This document shows, one piece after another, positions 1-5,115 of a stretch of DNA of 5,594 nt. A program made the translations under genes and the position numbers. Origin of the DNA: Bacteroidota bacterium (lineage in GTDB: Bacteria; Bacteroidota; Bacteroidia; Chitinophagales; Saprospiraceae); the NCBI GenBank assembly GCA_024277695.1, contig JAJRUR010000291.1, forward strand, positions 1 to 5,594. Direction: 5' to 3'. Below the pieces are notes generated by a model, which made no database searches, was not told where the DNA came from, and saw nothing but the letters and a program-made list of their open reading frames with translations. Within the stretch, counting starts at the first letter, position 1; each line of letters starts with the position of its first letter.

Positions 1-226
1 GCTCACCGGCTTTACTCAAAGGGTGGACTTCTTCAAATCCGACTGTAGCAAAGGTAATCACGGACATGTAAAAGGCATCAACAACAGTGTAGTTTTCGTG
101 CAAGTGATAGAAGATGGTACCTATGGCCAAGGATATAATAAACAGTCCGGCAGCTAAGGGGATACTGATGAAGGCCGTATCATATCTTTTATTTGTCGAT
201 CGATCTGTCCATTCCGTTTGTGGCAT
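1..226 (-). CDS. Two-TM potassium channel protein, N-terminal part (runs off left edge)
   Basis: Probable inner-membrane potassium channel of the prokaryotic two-transmembrane type, possibly with a C-terminal RCK/TrkA-N domain lying outside the window. The 75 visible residues show a short polar N-terminus, a hydrophobic segment at about residues 18-42 (TM1), and then a pore helix and selectivity filter, DAFYMSVITFATVGFEEVHPLS, at residues 50-71, split here as DAFYMSVITFA and TVGFEEVHPLS. TVGF (61-64) is the K+ filter signature, with Phe in place of the more common Tyr. The ATG at 226-224 is chosen because an in-frame TGA lies 12 nt upstream. The gene is divergent from the polysaccharide/sulfate operon and is probably functionally unrelated to it. 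The missing C-terminus prevents a firmer subfamily call. Confidence 0.85.
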   Translation of the reverse strand, partial: MPQTEWTDRSTNKRYDTAFISIPLAAGLFIISLAIGTIFYHLHENYTVVDAFYMSVITFATVGFEEVHPLSKAGE

Positions 227-256
227 AGTGTAGAGTCAAGGGTTCATTGTTACTGA

Positions 257-264
257 CAAAGGTA
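257..264 (-). promoter_or_regulatory. Possible -7 element for the potassium channel gene
   Basis: On the minus strand this reads TACCTTTG, an exact match to the Bacteroidota -7 consensus TAnnTTTG, about 30 nt upstream of the channel ATG. No TTTG or TTG box is found at the expected 17-23 nt spacing upstream; the nearest are about 10 and 31 nt away. This is therefore a half-supported promoter only. Confidence 0.25.
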
Positions 265-302
265 TCACAGAGAACAATTTTTGGACACGTTCGAGCAAAA
301 TA

Positions 303-334
303 TTTGTAATATTAAACATAATTGAGTAATTTTG
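303..334 (+). promoter_or_regulatory. Bacteroidota-type promoter driving the operon
   Basis: A TTTG box at 303-306 (-33 element), exactly 20 nt of spacer, then TAATTTTG at 327-334 (-7 element) match the Bacteroidota primary sigma factor consensus TTTG-N(17-23)-TAnnTTTG. Transcription would start at about 338-342. That leaves a leader of only about ten nucleotides before the regulator ATG at 351, so there is no room for a long regulatory leader upstream of the first gene. Both boxes and the spacing are read directly from the sequence; activity is inferred. Confidence 0.6.
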
Positions 335-341
335 TTACTCA
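323..341. promoter_or_regulatory. Perfect inverted repeat over the -7 box, candidate operator
   Basis: TGAGTAA (323-329) and TTACTCA (335-341) are perfect 7-bp inverted arms around a 5-nt centre, TTTTG. The repeat covers the whole -7 element and the likely transcription start, so a dimeric protein bound here would block the promoter. The adjacent gene encodes a winged-helix DNA-binding protein, so autoregulation is the natural guess. The symmetry is certain; the operator role and its ligand are inference. Because it straddles the start site, it is less likely to act as an RNA hairpin. Confidence 0.45.
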
Positions 342-350
342 TTATTGACC

Positions 351-884
351 ATGATAGAGACGCTTATATCATCAAAGACGCGCATAAAACTGCTGCTAAA
401 GTTTTTTCTTAATGAAAAAAACACTTCCTATCTGCGTGGTCTGGAGCAAGAGTTTGGAGAGTCATCCAACTCTATCAGGCTGGAACTCAATAGATTAGAG
501 CAGGCGGGCATGCTCAGTTCTGAGCTCAAAGGCAACCGTAAGTACTTTCGTGCCAATACAGCACATCCTCTTTATAATGAAGTCCATCGACTGATTATGA
601 AGCATGTGGGTCTGGATAGGATAGTAGAGGAGGTGGTTGAGCGACTTGGAAAAGTTAAAGAAGTGTATCTATCCGGTCGATTTTCGAAGGGTTTGAATAG
701 CGAAATCATTGATTTGATCTTCATAGGAGACATCGATAAGAGTTATCTGATCCGACTGGTAGAGAAGGTAGAAAAACTGGTCAAGCGAAAGGTCAGGTAT
801 CTGATTTTTAGCGATGCTGAGTTTAAATGCTCCACACTCAAAGAAAAGGAACACTTATTGCTATTATGGAAAGAAGATGAGTAA
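351..884 (+). CDS. Winged-helix regulator with degenerate nucleotidyltransferase-like C-terminal domain
   Basis: Predicted cytoplasmic transcriptional regulator of 177 aa. Residues about 1-75 form a winged-helix domain (ArsR/MarR-like). The recognition helix lies around SSNSIRLELNRLEQAGML, and the wing is SSELKGNRKYFRAN. Residues about 85-160 resemble a small MNT/KNTase-type nucleotidyltransferase fold: YLSGRFSKG then NSEIIDLIFIG. The usual Asp-x-Asp catalytic pair (SDIDL) is replaced by SEIIDL, so catalysis is unlikely and a ligand- or protein-binding role is more plausible. The ATG at 351 is preferred over the in-frame TTG at 345, which adds only two residues. Its last 8 nt overlap the antiterminator gene, implying coupled translation. 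Proteins of this architecture are known to me next to UpxY-like genes in Bacteroidota polysaccharide loci, but no experimentally defined function comes to mind. Domain assignment is by motif reading. Confidence 0.75.
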   Translation: MIETLISSKTRIKLLLKFFLNEKNTSYLRGLEQEFGESSNSIRLELNRLEQAGMLSSELKGNRKYFRANTAHPLYNEVHRLIMKHVGLDRIVEEVVERLGKVKEVYLSGRFSKGLNSEIIDLIFIGDIDKSYLIRLVEKVEKLVKRKVRYLIFSDAEFKCSTLKEKEHLLLLWKEDE

Positions 885-1416
885 GCGAGTAGAACATAGC
901 GACAAGAGATGGTATGCCATACGTACCAAATTTCGTAGTGAGAAATACGTTTGTGGTTTGTTGGAGGCACAAGCAGTGGAGGCCTATATCCCTCTGATGT
1001 ATCGTACCAGGCGCTATCAGCGCAAGATCAAGCACTACAAGGTGCCATTGATTTCCAGTTATGTATTTGTCCATATTAGCAAGGAAGAATATGTGCGAGT
1101 CCTTAAGACTTTGTATGTATTTGGATTTGTATATGTCGGAGGGCGATTGGTAGCTATTCCGGATGCCGAAATGGAGTTGATGAAGCGAGTGACCGGAGAG
1201 GAGATGGAGTGGTCGATACAAGATCAGGTAAAATTAGTAGATGGAGACCCTATTGAGATCATAGGAGGTACATTAGTGGGTGTACGAGGTACGATGCTGT
1301 ACAAGCATAACAAATCTGAAGTCGTCGTAGAGTTGGCACACATTGGCAAACAGCTTTTGCTGACGGTAGATAAAAAATATATCCGAAAACTGAGCAAACT
1401 GGAGCTAGCCAGTTAG
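877..1416 (+). CDS. UpxY/RfaH-like NusG-family transcription antiterminator
   Basis: Specialised NusG paralog of 179 aa. Proteins of this type join elongating RNA polymerase and let it read through pauses and terminators in long polysaccharide operons. The N-terminal NGN domain (about residues 10-105) starts with the typical RWYAIRTKFRSEKYV and contains AQAVEAYIPL and the core strand PLISSYVFVHI (57-67). A C-terminal KOW-like domain (about 118-172) carries VDGDPIEIIGGTLVGVRGTM. The length matches UpxY-type proteins. Housekeeping NusG is less likely because of the sequence style and because there is no ribosomal-protein or secE neighbour. The start ATG at 877 sits inside the end of the regulator gene (shared ATGAGTAA) and gives the natural N-terminus; an in-frame ATG at 814 would add 21 unrelated residues encoded within the regulator gene. 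Position at the head of a sugar-nucleotide operon supports the role. Confidence 0.88.
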   Translation: MSKRVEHSDKRWYAIRTKFRSEKYVCGLLEAQAVEAYIPLMYRTRRYQRKIKHYKVPLISSYVFVHISKEEYVRVLKTLYVFGFVYVGGRLVAIPDAEMELMKRVTGEEMEWSIQDQVKLVDGDPIEIIGGTLVGVRGTMLYKHNKSEVVVELAHIGKQLLLTVDKKYIRKLSKLELAS

Positions 1417-1449
1417 TAGTATTTTGGATAATAGGCTGATAATTAAAGG

Positions 1450-1514
1450 CATAGGGGCAAGGCAACTGCGACCTATGGACGGCGAAGCCATGTAAGTTCA
1501 GGCCGCAGTCTGCC
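1450..1514 (+). ncRNA. Candidate cis-acting RNA with H-type pseudoknot
   Basis: The spacer between the antiterminator and decarboxylase genes holds two interlocking inverted repeats. Stem 1 pairs CATAGG (1450-1455) with CCTATG (1472-1477), a perfect 6 bp. Stem 2 pairs GGCAACTGCG (1461-1470) with CGCAGTCTGCC (1504-1514), 10 bp with one bulged C at 1510. It can be extended outward by A-U pairs to 1458/1518. Because the 5' arm of stem 2 lies in the loop of stem 1, the two form an H-type pseudoknot: loops of 5 nt (1456-1460), 1 nt (1471) and 26 nt (1478-1503). The long loop can form a small GGC-GAA-GCC hairpin at 1481-1489. No U-tract follows, so it is not an intrinsic terminator. Pairing is read directly; RNA function is inferred, with antiterminator recruitment or control of the next gene as options. 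It matches no riboswitch class I recognise. Confidence 0.5.
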
Positions 1515-1554
1515 TTTGATGGCAATAATTTTGATTACACAAAAACGAACAGAA

Positions 1555-2508
1555 GTGCACAACGACAAAAGCGTATTAATCACCGGAGCAGCAGGCTTTT
1601 TGGGTTCCCACTTATGCGATCGATTTATCGCAGAGGGGTATTCTAAGGTTATCGGGATGGACAATCTCATCACGGGAGACATCCGTAACATCGAACATCT
1701 CTTTAAGTTAGAACAATTTGAATTTTATCATCACGATGTCAGTAACTATGTCCATGTACCCGGACAACTAGACTATATATTGCACTTTGCATCTCCGGCC
1801 AGTCCGATAGACTATCTCAAGTTGCCCATCCAGACTATGAAAGTCGGTTCCTTGGGTACGCATAATTTGTTGGGATTGGCCAAAGCCAAAAAAGCGAGAA
1901 TGCTCATTGCTTCGACCTCCGAAGTCTATGGAGACCCTTTGGTACACCCCCAACAAGAGGATTATTGGGGCAATGTAAACCCCATCGGTCCGCGAGGAGT
2001 GTATGACGAGGCAAAACGCTTCCAAGAAGCACTCACCATGGCATATCACAATGCCCACGGACTAGAGACTCGGATCGTGCGGATATTTAACACCTATGGT
2101 CCTCGTATGCGTGTAGATGATGGAAGAGCCCTTCCTGCATTTTTTTCTCAAGCACTGAGAGGAGAGGATATTACAGTTTTTGGTGATGGCAGTCAGACGC
2201 GCTCTTTCTGTTATGTAGATGATCTGGTGGAGGGGATTTATCGACTATTATTGAGTGATTATCACCTTCCGGTAAATATCGGTAATCCGGATGAAATTAC
2301 TATCAAAGAATTTGGAGAAGAGATATTGTCTTTGATACCCGGAACCAAATCCAAATTAAGTTTTCACCCATTACCAAAAGATGATCCGCAGAAGAGAAGG
2401 CCGGACATCACACGTGCAAAGGAAGTTTTGGGCTGGGAGCCGAAATTTGATCGAAAACAGGGTCTAGCCATTACATTAGCCTATTTTAGAAAAGCCGTCT
2501 TAGGATAA
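1555..2508 (+). CDS. uxs: UDP-glucuronate decarboxylase (UDP-xylose synthase)
   Basis: Cytosolic short-chain dehydrogenase/reductase-type enzyme that converts UDP-glucuronate to UDP-xylose and CO2 with tightly bound NAD+. With the GTG start at 1555 it has 317 aa, usual for the family. It shows the Rossmann motif GAAGFLG (11-17), TSEVYG (121-126) with the active-site Thr/Glu region, the family signature EDYWGNVNPIGPRGVYDEAK (135-154) with catalytic Tyr150 and Lys154, RSFCYVDDLVEG (216-227), and RRPDI (281-285). The HP-x4-EDYWGN and YDEAKR blocks separate it from dTDP-glucose dehydratases and GalE. The start is uncertain: an ATG at 1519 (or TTG at 1516) would add 12-13 residues that are not typical of the family and would begin right at the 3' foot of the RNA stem. 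GTG puts the nucleotide-binding strand at residues 7-10, as usual. The stop is 1 nt before cysC, so translation is probably coupled. Confidence 0.92.
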   Translation: MHNDKSVLITGAAGFLGSHLCDRFIAEGYSKVIGMDNLITGDIRNIEHLFKLEQFEFYHHDVSNYVHVPGQLDYILHFASPASPIDYLKLPIQTMKVGSLGTHNLLGLAKAKKARMLIASTSEVYGDPLVHPQQEDYWGNVNPIGPRGVYDEAKRFQEALTMAYHNAHGLETRIVRIFNTYGPRMRVDDGRALPAFFSQALRGEDITVFGDGSQTRSFCYVDDLVEGIYRLLLSDYHLPVNIGNPDEITIKEFGEEILSLIPGTKSKLSFHPLPKDDPQKRRPDITRAKEVLGWEPKFDRKQGLAITLAYFRKAVLG

Positions 2509-2509
2509 T

Positions 2510-3106
2510 ATGAACTTGGAGCTGCATCCGACTTTTGATCGATTGCTCAAAAGAATAGATTTTGAGCAAAAATTATCGCAACAAGCAAAAGCAATCTGGC
2601 TAACCGGATTATCGGGATCCGGAAAAACTACCATTGCTCAAGGACTCCAAAAAAAATTATGGGACGCAGGTTTTTTTGCTCAGGTACTTGACGGAGATAA
2701 TATCCGTACTGGCATATCAAATAATTTAGATTTTTCAGAAAAGGATCGCCAAGAAAATATTCGAAGAATAGCAGAGTTGACCAAGCTTTTTGTCCATACA
2801 GGGATCATTACGATCAATTGTTTTATCAGCCCGACCCGGGCTATCAGAAGTCAAGCAAAAGAAATCATCGGAAGAGAGGATTTTTTAGAGATTTATATCA
2901 AAGCCTCTTTGGACCAATGCGAAAAAAGAGATGTCAAAGGGCTGTACAAAAAAGCCAGAAAAGGAGAAATAAAAAATTTTACCGGAATAGATTCTATGTA
3001 TGAAGCACCAAATAATCCTTTTTTGACCATTGATACAGATCAACTAAATGTGGAGAACTCGATCAATAAATTATTTAATAGCATTTTACCACAAATCAAT
3101 CTATGA
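2510..3106 (+). CDS. cysC: Adenylylsulfate (APS) kinase
   Basis: Cytosolic kinase that phosphorylates adenosine 5'-phosphosulfate to PAPS using ATP, the second step of sulfate activation. The 198 aa match stand-alone CysC. Visible motifs in order: Walker A GLSGSGKTT (33-41), LDGDNIRTGI (60-69), the DRQENIRRIAE helix (79-89), FISPTRAIR (105-113) with the conserved FISP serine region, and KGLYKKARKGEIKNFTGIDS (143-162) followed by YEAP, the APS-binding/lid signature. Small departures from the usual motif text are FISPTRAIR where FISP(Y/F)RADR is common, and DVKGLY for DPKGLY; neither removes a clearly essential residue. The gene begins 1 nt after uxs and overlaps cysD by 4 nt (ATGA), as in a tight operon. 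It is noticeably A/T-rich by eye compared with cysD. With CysD and CysN it completes a PAPS-making set. Confidence 0.95.
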   Translation: MNLELHPTFDRLLKRIDFEQKLSQQAKAIWLTGLSGSGKTTIAQGLQKKLWDAGFFAQVLDGDNIRTGISNNLDFSEKDRQENIRRIAELTKLFVHTGIITINCFISPTRAIRSQAKEIIGREDFLEIYIKASLDQCEKRDVKGLYKKARKGEIKNFTGIDSMYEAPNNPFLTIDTDQLNVENSINKLFNSILPQINL

Positions 3107-4005
3107 ATTACGGACTTAGTCATTTGCGCGAATTAGAATCAGAGTCTATTTTTGTTATGCGCGAAGTTGCCTCTCAATTCGAAAATCCCATCCTGATGTT
3201 TTCGGGAGGAAAAGATTCGATTTTGTTGGTACATCTGGCATACAAAGCCTTTTATCCTGCCAAGATGCCTTTTCCTTTATTGCATGTAGATACAGGTCAT
3301 AATTTTGAAGAAACGATTGCTTTTAGGGATCATATAGTCCGGAAAATGGGCGCGCGCTTGATCATAGCTTCTGTCCAGGAAGCGATCGACCGCGGACTAA
3401 TACGAGAGGAGCAAGGGCTCAATGCCAGTCGCAACGCCCTCCAAACCCAGGTACTGCTAGAGGCTTTGGAATCCGGCAAATTTGATGCTGCCATCGGTGG
3501 CGCCAGAAGAGATGAAGAAAAGGCTCGTGCCAAAGAGCGATTTTTTTCGCATCGTGATGAGTTTGGTCAGTGGGATCCCAAAAATCAAAGACCGGAATTG
3601 TGGAACCTGTTTAATAGTAAAAAACATTACGGAGAGCACTTCAGAGTCTTTCCGATCAGTAACTGGACAGAACTGGATGTATGGCAGTACCTAGCTATGG
3701 AAAAAGTCGAGCTCCCGTCTCTATATTTTGCGCACAAGCGAAAAGTGATCGAACGAGATGGTATCTTGCTCGCAGATTGTGATTATATACAAAAAAAACC
3801 AAACGAAGTCTCTGTCCAAAAAATGGTACGATGCCGCACCATCGGAGATATGACATGTACAGGAGTGTGTGCATCCGAAGCAGCAACCATAGAGGATATC
3901 ATCAAAGAAATCAGTATCACCCGCATGACAGAACGCGGTGGACGTGCCGATGACAAACGATCAGATACTTCTATGGAGGATCGAAAAAAACAAGGCTATT
4001 TTTAG
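3103..4005 (+). CDS. cysD: Sulfate adenylyltransferase subunit 2 (ATP sulfurylase, small subunit)
   Basis: Catalytic subunit of the CysDN ATP sulfurylase, which makes APS from sulfate and ATP. The 300 aa are full family length. It has the PP-loop ATP-pyrophosphatase motif SGGKDS (34-39), HVDTGHNF (61-68), the block GGARRDEEKARAKER (132-146), PISNWTELDVWQY (184-196), RCRTIGD (243-249), and the characteristic tail GGRADDKRSDTSMEDRKKQG near the C-terminus. The GGARRDEEK and tail motifs distinguish it from PAPS reductase (CysH), which shares the PP-loop fold. The start ATG overlaps the cysC stop (ATGA). Its partner cysN lies about 1.1 kb downstream with galE in between, an unusual split because cysD and cysN normally adjoin. 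The 80-nt gap that follows is A/T-rich and shows no convincing terminator or promoter, so readthrough into galE is likely. Confidence 0.96.
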   Translation: MNYGLSHLRELESESIFVMREVASQFENPILMFSGGKDSILLVHLAYKAFYPAKMPFPLLHVDTGHNFEETIAFRDHIVRKMGARLIIASVQEAIDRGLIREEQGLNASRNALQTQVLLEALESGKFDAAIGGARRDEEKARAKERFFSHRDEFGQWDPKNQRPELWNLFNSKKHYGEHFRVFPISNWTELDVWQYLAMEKVELPSLYFAHKRKVIERDGILLADCDYIQKKPNEVSVQKMVRCRTIGDMTCTGVCASEAATIEDIIKEISITRMTERGGRADDKRSDTSMEDRKKQGYF

Positions 4006-4085
4006 AGCACTTCCAAAAAATAAAAAAAGAGCATACATCTTCTTTTTGTTCTAATAGCTACTAATATCCAAAGCAGCCTCAAGTA

Positions 4086-5108
4086 ATGAACAAACACAAA
4101 AGAATCTTAGTGACAGGTGGACTGGGTTATATCGGCAGTCATACGATCATATCATTGGTAGAGTCCGGTTATGAAATTATTTCTATAGATAATTTTTCTA
4201 ATTCCAAGATATCGGTTTTGGACAGAATCGAAAAAATAATCGGGATAAGAATAAATAACCACGCAATAGACTTGAGGGATGAAGATAGCTTACATCAATT
4301 TTTTGAAACAGAAAAACAAATAGACGGAATCATCCACTTTGCCGCTTTTAAAGCAGTAGAGGAGTCTGTAGAAAAGCCCATAAAATATTATAAAAATAAT
4401 ATCATCGGATTGATCAATATTTTAAATTGTGTAGATCGATATGCTATTCCATATTTTATTTTTTCTTCATCGTGCACTGTCTATGGACAGCCGGACACTC
4501 TCCCTGTAACTGAAGAATCTCCGATCAAAAAAGCAGAAAGTCCTTACGGACTGACCAAACAAATCGGCGAACAAATTTTGGAAGAATATTTTACAAACCA
4601 AGAAGATAAAAAATGTATTTCGCTGAGGTATTTTAATCCGGGTGGCGCTCATGAGTCCGGACACATCGGAGAAGATCCACTATTTGAAGCCAAAAACCTC
4701 GTACCGATTATTACGGAGACGGCGATCGGAAAAAGAAAATCCATGCAAGTATTTGGTACAGATTATACGACGCGCGACGGGTCATGCATCAGAGATTATA
4801 TCCATATACAAGATCTGGCAGATGCCCATCGTGATGCTATCAACTACTTGTTCGAAAACTCTACGAGTCCGACCTACGATGTATTTAATCTCGGTATAGG
4901 TGAAGGTGTCACAGTGCTAGAAGCTCTAAAGGCATTTGAAGACGTGACAGATATCCCCGTCAATTACCAATTGAGTGGCCGCCGTCCGGGAGATGTAGTC
5001 GCCGTATATGCAGACTATCATAAGGTAGATCGCATACTCGGATGGAAGCCCAAAAGAAATATTGGCGATATTATGAAAACAGCTTGGCTTTGGGAACAAA
5101 AAAAATAA
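4086..5108 (+). CDS. galE: UDP-glucose 4-epimerase (possibly broad specificity)
   Basis: Cytosolic extended SDR enzyme interconverting UDP-glucose and UDP-galactose via tightly bound NAD+; some members also take UDP-GlcNAc/GalNAc. The 340 aa are typical. Motifs: Rossmann GGLGYIG (11-17), IHFAAFKAVEESVEKP (83-98), SSSCTVYG (127-134) with catalytic Ser129/Thr131 region, YGLTK (154-158) with catalytic Tyr154 and Lys158, RYFNPGGAHESGHIGEDP (181-198), RDGSCIRDYIHIQDLADAH (230-248) and RRPGDVVAVYAD (299-310). The position equivalent to the E. coli Tyr299 gatekeeper appears to be Val307, which could allow N-acetylated substrates. GGAHESG replaces the more usual GAHPSG-type loop. It is preceded by an 80-nt A/T-rich gap and sits between cysD and cysN, interrupting the sulfurylase pair. 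The stop at 5106-5108 is only a few nucleotides before the presumed cysN start, implying cotranscription. Confidence 0.95.
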   Translation: MNKHKRILVTGGLGYIGSHTIISLVESGYEIISIDNFSNSKISVLDRIEKIIGIRINNHAIDLRDEDSLHQFFETEKQIDGIIHFAAFKAVEESVEKPIKYYKNNIIGLINILNCVDRYAIPYFIFSSSCTVYGQPDTLPVTEESPIKKAESPYGLTKQIGEQILEEYFTNQEDKKCISLRYFNPGGAHESGHIGEDPLFEAKNLVPIITETAIGKRKSMQVFGTDYTTRDGSCIRDYIHIQDLADAHRDAINYLFENSTSPTYDVFNLGIGEGVTVLEALKAFEDVTDIPVNYQLSGRRPGDVVAVYADYHKVDRILGWKPKRNIGDIMKTAWLWEQKK

Positions 5109-5115
5109 ATGTATT

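Noticed and set aside
814..876. Upstream ATG extending the antiterminator by 21 residues
   Set aside because: The extension is encoded inside the regulator gene in another frame and does not resemble the NusG N-terminus; the ATG at 877 gives the usual start.
838..1221. 127-codon open frame on the minus strand
   Set aside because: It lies entirely antisense to the well-supported antiterminator gene and the end of the regulator gene, and shows no recognisable domain; it is a shadow frame.
1458..1518. Spacer hairpin as an intrinsic terminator after the antiterminator gene
   Set aside because: The 3' arm is followed by TTTGATGG with no run of T, and the downstream genes need transcription through it; a structured cis-element fits better.
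1768..2058. 96-codon open frame on the minus strand
   Set aside because: Antisense to the conserved core of the UDP-glucuronate decarboxylase gene and without recognisable protein motifs.
4024..4047. AAAAAGA / TCTTTTT inverted repeat after cysD as a terminator
   Set aside because: The stem is almost all A-T with a 10-nt loop and is followed by GTTC rather than a clear U-tract, so it is too weak for a credible intrinsic terminator.
4051..4066. Direct repeat CTAATA-GCTA-CTAATA before galE
   Set aside because: Short, A/T-rich and in an A/T-rich gap, with no TAnnTTTG box close by; probably chance.
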